A stretch of DNA of 64,000 bases from Haliotispira sp965263485 (GTDB taxonomy: Bacteria; Spirochaetota; Spirochaetia; SP-2023): the NCBI GenBank assembly GCA_965263485.1, contig CBDHHO010000004.1, positions 1,922,001-1,986,000 on the forward strand. The letters are read 5' to 3'. The translations under genes were made by a program, and so were the position numbers. Shown here in pieces: positions 26,428 through 34,482 of the stretch. The notes beneath the pieces are model-generated. The model had not been told where the DNA came from and did no database searches. It saw only the letters and a list, made by a program, of their open reading frames with translations. The first letter of the stretch is position 1. Each line of letters starts with the position of its first letter.

Positions 26428-26431
26428 GGAT

Positions 26432-27406
26432 ATGCCCTTGAATCTCCCACAACCTGTCAAACTAAGCATCATAAGCCCTTTTTACAACGAAGAAGGGGCG
26501 ATAACACAGTATTTTGAGCATGTACTGCCTGTTCTTAAAAGCATCTGTACTGATTTTGAAATCATCTGTATTGACGATGGCAGCCGGGATGCGACCTATG
26601 CGGAATTGAAGGAATGGGCTGTACAGGAAACACGGATAAAGACTATTTGTTTCAGTCGCAATTTTGGCAAAGAAGCCGCCATCAGCGCTGGCTTGGATCT
26701 TTGTAGCGGAGAGGCTGTGATACCTTTGGATGCAGATTTGCAAGACCCTCCGAAACTCATGAAAAAAATGTTTGATCTGTGGGAAGGCTCGCAAGGCACC
26801 GCAGAGCCGATCAATGTCGTATTGCCTATTCGTTCTTTCCGAAAAGACCCACTGCTTAAACGTTGGACAGCAGATATCTTCTATCATTTGTTCAATCATT
26901 TAGCCCGTTCTCCCATTCCGGCCCAGGCTCCGGATTTTCGACTGATGGACCGTAAGGTTGTGAATGCAGTATGTCAACTAAGAGAAAAAAACCGATTTAT
27001 GAGAGGATTGCTGGCTTGGCCCGGATTTCGGGTGCATAGAATCCCATATACACGACCTGAACGCCAGTTTGGAACGACCAAGTATAATTACCGTAAAATG
27101 TTTGAGTATGCACTGGATGGTATCTTTGGTTTCTCGGTAAAACCACTCAAATTATTTTCTGCTTTTGGGCTACTGGTATTTATTGGTGGTATAATATTAA
27201 TGGGTAAGACTTTTATAGATTATTATAGCGGAAGAGCAATTACAGGATACACAACTATTTTACTCGTAGTATTATTTCTTAATGGGATAAATCTATTAGG
27301 AATCGGCATTTTAGGCGAATATATTGCCCGGATTTATACCGAAGTCAAAGACCGCCCCATGTATGTGATTCAAGAAACCTGCAATATTGACCCACCATTA
27401 TCGTGA
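26432..27406 (+). CDS. gtrB: Bactoprenol glucosyltransferase GtrB-like
   Basis: 324 residues from ATG 26432 after GAGGA. GT-A glycosyltransferase family 2: LSIISPFYNEEG, IICIDDGSRDATY, and LDADLQDPPKLM (the DxD-type acceptor for UDP-sugar and metal). RSFRKDPLLKRWTADIFYHL and FRLMDRKVV follow, then two C-terminal membrane helices (about 240-300). This is the GtrB/DPM1-like arrangement that loads glucose on undecaprenyl phosphate. It overlaps gtrA by 4 bp. Confidence 0.92.
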   Translation: MPLNLPQPVKLSIISPFYNEEGAITQYFEHVLPVLKSICTDFEIICIDDGSRDATYAELKEWAVQETRIKTICFSRNFGKEAAISAGLDLCSGEAVIPLDADLQDPPKLMKKMFDLWEGSQGTAEPINVVLPIRSFRKDPLLKRWTADIFYHLFNHLARSPIPAQAPDFRLMDRKVVNAVCQLREKNRFMRGLLAWPGFRVHRIPYTRPERQFGTTKYNYRKMFEYALDGIFGFSVKPLKLFSAFGLLVFIGGIILMGKTFIDYYSGRAITGYTTILLVVLFLNGINLLGIGILGEYIARIYTEVKDRPMYVIQETCNIDPPLS

Positions 27407-27885
27407 AGTTCTTTTCTATTCCCATGTCCCGCAATACCATAAGAGAAATGCTTTGCTATGGCTTGGTGGGAGTGGCAAACACAATTGTTGGCATGGGAAG
27501 CATCGGCATTCTCACCTATTTGGAGATCCACTACATTGCTGCGAACGCATTGGGAACTTTTGCGGGCTGGCTCTGCAGCTTCTATTTGAACCGTCGTTTC
27601 ACATTTCACAGACAGATTTCCGCTTCTACCGACACAAACTCCAAGTACAGGCAATTTGCTAAATTCTTACTGGTGAACAGCATTTGCTTCGCTTTAGGAG
27701 TACTGGTACTCAGCATCCTAGTAGAACTGGCTCATATTCCTGAATTATGGCAGAGCTACAATCTCCAGGGAGGCCGGAAGATGGGCCTCTTTCTCTGTCA
27801 GCTTGGCAGTGCCGTGGCCTATACCGTCACCGGCTTTATATTAAATAAATATTACGTTTTCAGACGGGCAGCAGAACCAGTTTAG
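27403..27885 (+). CDS. gtrA: GtrA-family flippase-like membrane protein
   Basis: 160 residues, GTG start overlapping the gtrB stop (GTGA). Four hydrophobic segments (about 18-38, 42-60, 82-105, 130-152) and the family motifs CYGLVGVANTIVG, then FYLNRRFTFHR and NKYYVFRR. The family is thought to flip lipid-linked glucose across the inner membrane. It closes the gtr cassette. Confidence 0.9.
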   Translation: MKFFSIPMSRNTIREMLCYGLVGVANTIVGMGSIGILTYLEIHYIAANALGTFAGWLCSFYLNRRFTFHRQISASTDTNSKYRQFAKFLLVNSICFALGVLVLSILVELAHIPELWQSYNLQGGRKMGLFLCQLGSAVAYTVTGFILNKYYVFRRAAEPV

Positions 27886-28250
27886 AGCAGGCTACAACCT
27901 CTAAAAATAACGAATATAGGATACCTCTGAAAATGGTATCGCTTTCTGTGAGTATTGTGCCATTGCCCTGCTTCTGCTTTGTCTTTGCTGGTAATAGCAC
28001 CGCGTTTCGCTGTGGATCACCACGAAATTGGTATTATACCAATCCGTAAAAGTGACATTCTTTCCGAATGATGCCCTCGTTCCCACGAAAGCGGAATTCT
28101 ACGCACAGAGCATTTGCCAGACAGACTCCCGTTTTCACGGGAGTGACAAACACTTTTACGGGAGTGACAAACATTTATCATATACCCATGTCACTCCCGC
28201 GAAAGCAGGAGTCTCAGGTGCAATTGGCCAACTCTTTCTAAGGGGGACCT
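27886..28250. repeat. Decayed element ends and short repeats
   Basis: No gene. GGATACCTCTGAAAATGGTA begins at 27919 after TATA, and the 73 bp that follow recur at 42070-42142. ACGGGAGTGACAAACA occurs twice in tandem (about 28137-28172). TCACTCCCGCGAAAGCAGGA (28191 on) is a dyad of the ATTCCCGC/GCGGGAAT type. A lone GGGGACCTCTA element end (28243-28253) supplies the stop codon of the next gene. Confidence 0.6.
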
Positions 28251-29669
28251 CTAAGGCTCTATCGGCTGCCGGGTATTGGCAAAGAGGGGATCAGAGCCCA
28301 AGTTGATACTGGGCCACTTGCCCGCGTGAAACGCCCACTGACCCGGCTCCGAGCCAAAATCAAGGTCCGAAAAATCCGCTTGCGTGGTGCCGGGACCGAC
28401 CGTGATCTTCGTTCCGTCATTTCCGCTTGTGCTCCCCGAGATGCCGACCAATTGGCGTTCTCCGGGCTTTCCGGAGCTGTAGCCGGCAATATCCCCTCTG
28501 AGCCCGCCGTGCCATACTACAGCCGGATGAGACGGACGAGGGGTTCCCGAGACAAGAAAGGCATATGTTTTATCGTGAAAACCGTTCTTCTTTAAGGTCC
28601 CGCGCATATATCCCCTAGTGAACGCAGTATTGGCACTGTTTATACCCGTTAAACCACCGACAAATGCGCCTCCGGTAACCGTTCCCCTGTAGAAACCGAT
28701 AACTCTGCCCTTATCTCCCAGATTTCCCACCAAACCACCAGCGCGGTCTAACGTGGCAGTAAGTTCACCCGTGGCATATCCGAAGATCTCCGGATATTCT
28801 TCTCCCAAGGGAGTCTTGGGTACTGGTGTACCGCCGAGCAGGCCCCCGACATAACGGGTACCGGAAGCCCGTAAATCAGTACTATACCCTACGATCTTTC
28901 CGTCTGTCCAGCCGACCAGTCCGCCGACAAAATTCTTGCCGGATGATACGATCAGGTTTTGAGTATATCCCGTTACATCCCCGAAGCTCGAACCGACCAG
29001 ACCGCCGACAAAATCTTTACCAACGGATACTTCGAGATCCTTGGCATATCCTGTTACGGCTCCGGAACTCCAGCCGACCAGTCCGCCGGTACTTTCCCCT
29101 GTACTTTTTACGACATTGTTTGGAGAGTTGCCAAGCACGGCCCCACTGACACTGCCGTTGCGGCTGCTGCCCACAATGGCGCCCACATACTCAGCTCCCT
29201 GAATATTGACATTGTTCAGGCGGACATTTGAGATTGTGGCATCTTCGCTCCGCCCAAACAGGCCAACATAGCTTTCATCGGGGCGTTGGATGAAAAGATT
29301 GCGAATCGTGTGGCCGTTGCCGTCAAATTTCCCTGTAAAGGGGGTTCCTTGGAAATCGCTCTGCGTTTTGTTTGTATCGCGGCCGACGGGTTCAAAGCCT
29401 TCTGCCGGAAGCCCCTCTGTTCCGGGCGCGGGGAACGTGATGTCGCTGACCAGGTAGTAGTCTCCGGCGAGGTTTTCCCGCATTTTCTGCAGCCCCTGCC
29501 ATGTGCGTATGGGAACACCACTTCTGGGGGGAGAATCGGCTATGGGGGGAGAATCGGCTATGGGGGGAGAATCGGCTATGGGAGGAGAATCGGAAGAAGA
29601 TTCGGGCGGATCGCAGGCGACCCATAAAATCAGGGAGCAGACAAATAAAAGGATAAATGGGCGTAAAAT
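28251..29669 (-). CDS. GLUG-repeat lipoprotein, start codon unclear
   Basis: From residue 1 of the ATG at 29483 there are about 410 residues of repeated GLUG-type units: FTGKFDGNGHTIRNLFI, YVGLFG, then many (F/Y)VGGLVGxx repeats spaced about 25-30 residues. These form a beta-helical surface domain. The frame stays open upstream and encodes a lipoprotein-like leader (RPFILLFVCSLILWVAC, Cys codon at 29615-29613) and (PPIADS)n repeats. No ATG, GTG or TTG is found in that upstream part, and an ATT at 29669 marks the leader. The gene may have lost its start or use a rare one. The stop codon comes from a lone element end, so the C-terminus may be truncated. Confidence 0.7.
   Translation of the reverse strand: MLRPFILLFVCSLILWVACDPPESSSDSPPIADSPPIADSPPIADSPPRSGVPIRTWQGLQKMRENLAGDYYLVSDITFPAPGTEGLPAEGFEPVGRDTNKTQSDFQGTPFTGKFDGNGHTIRNLFIQRPDESYVGLFGRSEDATISNVRLNNVNIQGAEYVGAIVGSSRNGSVSGAVLGNSPNNVVKSTGESTGGLVGWSSGAVTGYAKDLEVSVGKDFVGGLVGSSFGDVTGYTQNLIVSSGKNFVGGLVGWTDGKIVGYSTDLRASGTRYVGGLLGGTPVPKTPLGEEYPEIFGYATGELTATLDRAGGLVGNLGDKGRVIGFYRGTVTGGAFVGGLTGINSANTAFTRGYMRGTLKKNGFHDKTYAFLVSGTPRPSHPAVVWHGGLRGDIAGYSSGKPGERQLVGISGSTSGNDGTKITVGPGTTQADFSDLDFGSEPGQWAFHAGKWPSINLGSDPLFANTRQPIEP
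29524..29593. repeat. 18-bp tandem repeat coding for proline-rich spacer
   Basis: Three full copies of CTATGGGGGGAGAATCGG (29540-29593; the last has one change) plus a partial one at 29524. On the minus strand they encode PIADSP units just after the presumed lipidated cysteine of the GLUG protein. Copy number is in multiples of 18, so changes keep frame. Confidence 0.92.
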
Positions 29670-29715
29670 CCCGGCAGAGAAATAATTTCCTCTGCTATAT
29701 GAGTTTAATTTTTTC

Positions 29716-29757
29716 GATGAGCGATGAGCGATGAGCGATGAGCGATGAGCGATGAGC
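29716..29757. repeat. Heptanucleotide tract (GATGAGC)6
   Basis: Six perfect GATGAGC units lie about 50 bp upstream of the GLUG lipoprotein leader, in its 5' region. Seven is not a multiple of three and such tracts slip readily. It is in the right place for phase-variable expression of a surface protein. No start codon lies within the tract on the gene's strand. 29760-30005 shows no convincing gene. Confidence 0.9.
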
Positions 29758-30005
29758 GAATTTTACTGAACTTGTGTTCCATAGTGCAATACTCCTTGGT
29801 ATTATTATGCAAAATAATGCATAAAAATGATGTTCCGGCCAAGGTCGGAATGGTTTTAATAAAAGATGAAATGGAATTATGAAATGGCTTGTTCTTCTCA
29901 AAGAATATACGATTTCCCCGCGGAGGGCAAGAGAAATTGCAGGAGAATCTCCAAAAATTGGCTTTTTCTGGGAAGCTGTCTTTGACAACTGGGCCCAGCC
30001 CGGTA

Positions 30006-30986
30006 TCAGAGCCCGGTAATTTCGCGGTGGCTCAGACCGGTAAACCTTGAAATCTGTTCAATCGACAGCCCGGATTCTTTCATTTTCCGGGCAGCTTCAC
30101 GCCGACCTTCTTCCCGACCTTCTTCCCGACCTTTCTGCATACCCAGTTTTTCACCTTCTTCCCGACCTTCTTCCCGACCTTCTTCCCGACCTTCTTCCCG
30201 ACCTTCTTCCCGACCTTCTTCCCGACCTTCTTCCCGACCTTCTTCCCGTCCTTCTTCCCGTCCTTCTTCCCGTCCTTTCTGCCGGATGGTATCTTCGCGA
30301 TTGCTTTGATCTAGGTTCTGCTTGAGCCGCGCCTCGTATTGCGACACCAGACTCGTGTCCCGGGTGAAATCCTCGTAGGCGCGGTGCGCTTTCTGGATCA
30401 TTTCATCACTTTCGAGCAGTGTGGTCAGGCCCTCCATGTCGACTCCCTCCTTGTTGAAATAGGCCACCCATGATCTCAGCGCGGGCCCTTTCAGTTGTTC
30501 TTTCTTGGCTTTGGGAAGACTGATAAAGTGCAGCATGCAGTGCTCGCTCAGCACCTCGTGGGGCGGCCTCTGTTCTGTGAGCAGAAAGCACTGGTGTGCC
30601 TTCCGGCTTTCGGGGAATAAATCGAAATCCAGCAGATTGATGCAGATAACAGGCTGGAGATCTTTGTAAATGGAGCCTTCTTTGAGCTGTTCACTGTAGG
30701 ATCTGGCCCAGTAGTAGAGGCTGCGGTTCCGGTAGACTTGGTTCCCAATGCTCTGCATTTCGATGTTGTAGATTCTGCCCTTTGCGTCTTTGGCCTTGAT
30801 ATCTAGGATGCTTTCTTTCTCTGCTGCGGTATTTTTCAGGTTAAAGGTGTTGAGCAGGGTGATTTCGGCCACTGGTCCCAGCCCGGAGTCGGAAAGGACG
30901 GCGTTGATAAAGCCGAGCGTGAGATCTTTGTGCTGTTCGCTGCCGAACAGGTAGCGGAAGTAGAAGTCGTTCGTGGGGCTGACCAT
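30006..30986 (-). CDS. Rpn-family nuclease/putative transposase with REEG-repeat tail
   Basis: 326 residues. The N-terminal PD-(D/E)XK-type domain of the Rpn/YhgA family is MVSPTNDFYFRYLFGSEQHK, then ILDIKAKDAKGRIYNIEMQS (D...E-x-Q nuclease core), YYWARSYSEQL, and PVICINLLDFDLF. Residues about 245-300 are a run of GREE units encoded by 12-bp tandem repeats, predicted as a charged helix. The C-terminus KESGLSIEQISRFTGLSHRE looks like a small HTH. The family promotes RecA-independent recombination in E. coli. Fragments of other copies lie at 1771 and 24310. Confidence 0.9.
   Translation of the reverse strand: MVSPTNDFYFRYLFGSEQHKDLTLGFINAVLSDSGLGPVAEITLLNTFNLKNTAAEKESILDIKAKDAKGRIYNIEMQSIGNQVYRNRSLYYWARSYSEQLKEGSIYKDLQPVICINLLDFDLFPESRKAHQCFLLTEQRPPHEVLSEHCMLHFISLPKAKKEQLKGPALRSWVAYFNKEGVDMEGLTTLLESDEMIQKAHRAYEDFTRDTSLVSQYEARLKQNLDQSNREDTIRQKGREEGREEGREEGREEGREEGREEGREEGREEGREEGREEGEKLGMQKGREEGREEGRREAARKMKESGLSIEQISRFTGLSHREITGL
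30120..30290. repeat. 12-bp tandem repeats (CTTCTTCCCGAC)
   Basis: About twelve near-perfect copies, in two blocks separated by CTTTCTGCATACCCAG, encode the GREE tail of the Rpn-family protein. In-frame length variation is expected. Confidence 0.9.
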
Positions 30987-31241
30987 GCCTGAATTGTAGC
31001 TGCCGGGAAACTGTGGGGCAAGGCCAGCCCGGCATTAGAGCCCCCGGCTCTGAAAGGGGGAAGGCTCCCATGCGAGCTGGCGCAGCATGGGAGAGACAGG
31101 GGAGGGCCGGGCGCAGCCAAGGCCCGACCTTCCTCTTCCGCGAGCTGGCGCAGCCAAGGCCCGACCATCCTTTTAAGCAAAGAGCCTGTAAGCTTTTCTT
31201 TGCTGAGGAAGTGATTCGGCAACAAAAACAGCCACCCGTCC
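30987..31241. other. Non-coding region with GC-rich dispersed repeats
   Basis: It has the shared 5' segment of the Rpn family (TTGTAGCTGCCGGGAAACTG at 30996) and GAGCTGGCGCAGC repeated at about 31075 and 31140, with GGCGCAGCATGGGAGA also seen at 42142. No gene is supported. Confidence 0.5.
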
Positions 31242-32681
31242 TCAAACCCCTGCCCGGTTCTTGGGAGGGAGATAGATTTCGGTGACGCTGCCGTGGGCCA
31301 CTTCGGCGGCAAAGCCCAGCGTTTCGCCCAAGGTTGGGTGCGGGTGAATGGTCTTCGCCAGATCGACCATGTCGGCGCCCAGTTCAATCGCCAGCATGAT
31401 TTCAGAAATCATCTCACCGGCGTGCAGCCCGACTATGCCGCCGCCAATGATGCGATGGCTTTCTTCGTCAAAAAGCAGTTTCACTTTGCCCTCGCTGGCC
31501 CGCATACTGACAGCCCGGCCGCTGGCCGCCCACGGGAACACTCCCTTAGTGTATTTCAGCCCCCGGGTTTTCGCTTCTTTCTCGGTGACCCCGGTCCAGG
31601 CAATTTCGGGCGTAGTGTAGGCCACTGAAGGGATCCCCATCGGCGCAAAGGCAGTCTTCAGCCCGGCAATGGTTTCGGCGGCAACATGGCCTTCGTGCGC
31701 CGCTTTATGGGCCAGCATCGGCTGCCCCGCCACATCACCAATGGCAAATATATGCGGCACGTTGCTGCGCCGTTGATCGTCAACCGGGATAAAACCGCGC
31801 TCATCCACTTTCACGCCCGCGGCCTCGACGCCGATCAGGTCGCTGTTAGGTCGACGGCCCACCGCCACCAACACTTTGTCAAAGAGTTGGCTCTCATTAC
31901 AGGCTTCGCCTTCAAACGAAACTTCCAGGCCTTTGCTCAGAGCCTTGATGCCGGCAACCTTAGTCTTCAGGTAGATGCTTGCAAACTTTTGGAAACGTTT
32001 CATCAGCGGGTCGACCAGATCTTTGTCCGCAGGAGGCACAATGTGGTCCAGCAGCTCTACGATGGTAATGGCACTACCCAGTGAATGATAGACTTCGGCC
32101 ATTTCCAGGCCGATGATGCCGCCTCCGACAATCAGCAGGCGGGCCGGGACATCGTCAAGCTGCAAAGCCCCGGTCGAGTCGATCAGGCGCGGGTCATCGT
32201 TGGGGAAATCAGGAATCCGCACTGAACGAGAGCCGATGGCCAGGATGCAGTTGTCAAAAGTAACTTCAAAGTTTTCGTTATCTTTCGAAGCTTTGTGTGG
32301 GCTCACTGTAAAAGTGTGGCTGTCTTTAAAACCGGCCACTCCGGTAATTTGTGTGATTTTGCGCTGCCTGGCCAGCATCGCCAGGCCACTGGTCAGCTTA
32401 GCGATGACCGAGTCACGGTAAGAGCGAACTTTGTCCAGCGATTTGGCCACGTTCTTAATGGATACCTCAAAACCCAGCTCCTTCAATTCTTCCGCAGCAC
32501 GGATGTTTTCGGTGAGATGCAATAATGACTTGGAGGGAATGCAACCCACGTTCAGGCAGACCCCGCCCAGCACTTCATAACGCTCGATAATCGCCACTTT
32601 TTTGCCCAGATCCGCAGCTCGAAAGGCAGCGTTGTATCCTCCGGGGCCTCCGCCGACCACGACCAGATCATATTTTTCCAT
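31242..32681 (-). CDS. lpd: Dihydrolipoyl dehydrogenase (PDH E3)
   Basis: 479 residues from ATG 32681 (AAGG 7 bp upstream; an in-frame ATG at 32699 is less well placed). FAD-binding VVVGGGPGGYNAAFRAADLG, redox disulfide GGVCLNVGCIPSK, NAD-binding LIVGGGIIGLEMAEVYHSLG, AIGDVAGQPMLAHKA, and the active-site HPHPTLGE near the C-terminus are all present. It reoxidises dihydrolipoyl groups of E2, passing electrons to NAD. It is the third gene of the aceE-aceF-lpd set, 38 bp after aceF. Confidence 0.96.
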   Translation of the reverse strand: MEKYDLVVVGGGPGGYNAAFRAADLGKKVAIIERYEVLGGVCLNVGCIPSKSLLHLTENIRAAEELKELGFEVSIKNVAKSLDKVRSYRDSVIAKLTSGLAMLARQRKITQITGVAGFKDSHTFTVSPHKASKDNENFEVTFDNCILAIGSRSVRIPDFPNDDPRLIDSTGALQLDDVPARLLIVGGGIIGLEMAEVYHSLGSAITIVELLDHIVPPADKDLVDPLMKRFQKFASIYLKTKVAGIKALSKGLEVSFEGEACNESQLFDKVLVAVGRRPNSDLIGVEAAGVKVDERGFIPVDDQRRSNVPHIFAIGDVAGQPMLAHKAAHEGHVAAETIAGLKTAFAPMGIPSVAYTTPEIAWTGVTEKEAKTRGLKYTKGVFPWAASGRAVSMRASEGKVKLLFDEESHRIIGGGIVGLHAGEMISEIMLAIELGADMVDLAKTIHPHPTLGETLGFAAEVAHGSVTEIYLPPKNRAGV

Positions 32682-32719
32682 TCTTTTTCCTTGTTTCATC
32701 TCACAACAGCCTCAATACC

Positions 32720-34339
32720 TCAAACCAGAATATAGCGCAGGTCTTTGAGGCAGCCCGCCAAAGTCGTGCCAAAGCGGGCAACTTCGCCGCCGTCCAAAAT
32801 CCGGTGATCGTAGGAGACCGAGAGCGGCAGGATCAGGCGTGGCTCAAAGCCGCTACCGTTCCAGACCGGCTTCATCGCCGACTTGGCCACGCCCAGAATG
32901 GCGGATTCCGGCGGGTTGACCAGCGGCGTGAAGTTGGTACCGCCCAAGCTCCCCAGACTGGAGATGGTAAAAGTTCCGCCTTCCATATCTTTGGGTCCCA
33001 GCTTGCCCGCGCGTCCCTTGGAACCTAATTCTTTTATACGGGCTGAAATCTCATCCAGCGACAGCTGGTCGGCGTTTGGGATCACCGGAACCAGCAGACC
33101 GCGCGGCGTGTCCACGGCAATACCAATGTTGTAGTATTTTTTCAGAATCAGCGACTGACCGCTTGCGCTGAGCGAAGAGTTGAGCTGCGGATATTGCTGT
33201 AGTGCTTTGATTACGGCCTTGACGATAAAGGCCAGCGGAGTGGTCTTGGGCAGCTCGCCCTTTTCAACGCCCCGGCGCTTGTTGAGCTCTTTGCGAAACT
33301 CTTCCAAATCGCTGATATCGGCTTCTTCAAAGTGGGTGACCAAAGGAATATTGAGCCAGCCTGCGCTCAGGTGTTGGCCGGTAATTTGCTTGATTTTGCT
33401 CAGGGCCTGCTCTTCAGTCGGGCCAAATTTTGCGAAGTCCGGCAAAGCGATCTGCGGAATCCGCGCAGCACCGCCCGTTCCGGGACTGTTCATCACCGAC
33501 TTGACCAAGGCCTTGACATCGGCAAAAGTGATTCGACCTTTCGGGCCACTTGCTTGGCTGATGCGGCTCAGCTCCACACCCAGCTCGCGGGCAAACTGGC
33601 GCAGCGAAGGAGAGGCGTGGACACTGGCCCCCATACTCTGTGAGTTGGTCGGCACCGCGACGCTGGTTGTCACAGCAGCGACAGGCGCCGGGTCAACAGC
33701 AACAGGCGCAGCAAGCGCATCAGGCAGAGAGCCGACTTCGGCAGAGCTTACCGCTGGACCGACTTCGGCCGGCTCAGCTCCGATTGGGGCCAGTTTGCCA
33801 ATTACATCGCCGCTGGAGACCGTGTCCCCGATTTGCACCGTCAACCCGGTAATTTCGCCCGCAACCGGAGCCGGAACTTCGGCAGTGGCCTTATCTGTTT
33901 CAATCGCGATCAACGACTCGCCTTCGGCAACCCGGGCACTTACTGTTTGTATAATTTCGACTACTGCTGCACCCTCAACACCGTCCGGCACTACAATATC
34001 GATTTCGCTGCCACCGCCGACTGCCGGAGCAGGTGTATCAGATTTTACCGGGACTGCGGGAGCAGCAGGTGTGGCAGCTTCTTCCGGGACAGATGCCGCA
34101 GAAGCTGCCGTAGCCAGTTTGCCAATTACATCGCCGCTGGAGACCGTGTCCCCGATTTGCACCGTCAACCCGGTAATTTCGCCCGCAGCCGGAGCCGGAA
34201 CTTCGGCAGTGGCCTTATCTGTTTCAATCGCGATCAACGACTCGTCTTCGGCAACCCGGCCACCGGACGTTTGCATGATCTCAACTACCTCCGCATCCTC
34301 AACACCGTCCGGCACTACAATATCTATCACATTTGCCAT
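32720..34339 (-). CDS. aceF: Dihydrolipoamide acetyltransferase (PDH E2) with two lipoyl domains
   Basis: 539 residues. Lipoyl domain 1 (about 1-75) and 2 (about 112-190) each carry ETDKATAEVP with the lipoylated Lys. Ala/Pro-rich linkers follow. The E1/E3-binding domain is SPSLRQFARELGVELSRI, then GPKGRITFADV (about 246-282). The catalytic CAT domain ends with SVSYDHRILDGGEVARF (His-x-x-x-Asp-Gly). About 130 bp of the two lipoyl-domain codings (33777-33930 and 34110-34250) are almost identical in DNA, indicating recent duplication or gene conversion. It accepts acetyl groups from AceE and passes them to CoA. Confidence 0.95.
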   Translation of the reverse strand: MANVIDIVVPDGVEDAEVVEIMQTSGGRVAEDESLIAIETDKATAEVPAPAAGEITGLTVQIGDTVSSGDVIGKLATAASAASVPEEAATPAAPAVPVKSDTPAPAVGGGSEIDIVVPDGVEGAAVVEIIQTVSARVAEGESLIAIETDKATAEVPAPVAGEITGLTVQIGDTVSSGDVIGKLAPIGAEPAEVGPAVSSAEVGSLPDALAAPVAVDPAPVAAVTTSVAVPTNSQSMGASVHASPSLRQFARELGVELSRISQASGPKGRITFADVKALVKSVMNSPGTGGAARIPQIALPDFAKFGPTEEQALSKIKQITGQHLSAGWLNIPLVTHFEEADISDLEEFRKELNKRRGVEKGELPKTTPLAFIVKAVIKALQQYPQLNSSLSASGQSLILKKYYNIGIAVDTPRGLLVPVIPNADQLSLDEISARIKELGSKGRAGKLGPKDMEGGTFTISSLGSLGGTNFTPLVNPPESAILGVAKSAMKPVWNGSGFEPRLILPLSVSYDHRILDGGEVARFGTTLAGCLKDLRYILV

Positions 34340-34482
34340 AAACTCATTCTACTCCTTCTGTAGAGGTTCCCTCAGTCTTTTCTGAGAGAAGTAAGTTTCA
34401 CCTCAAATTTGCGGGGAGGCTCTCTCACGGTCCTTGCTGCCGGCGGGAAAGTCTCACCATACAAGTAAAAGTATGAGACGGC
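34340..34482. other. aceE-aceF gap with element remnant
   Basis: A TAGAGGTTCCC end (34361-34371) and CTCACCATACAAGTAAAAGTATG (in pieces at 34449-34470) resemble parts of the MITE family in diverged form. No gene. Confidence 0.4.

Noticed and set aside
29695..29988. 97-residue minus-strand open frame reading through the heptanucleotide tract
   Set aside because: Low complexity, no domain, poor RBS; its end (SSLIAHRSSLIEK) is just the repeat read in one frame. It could matter only if the tract is translated.
30120..30290. Regular repeats that could be taken for a CRISPR array
   Set aside because: The 12-bp units have no spacers and encode the GREE tail of the Rpn-family protein in frame.
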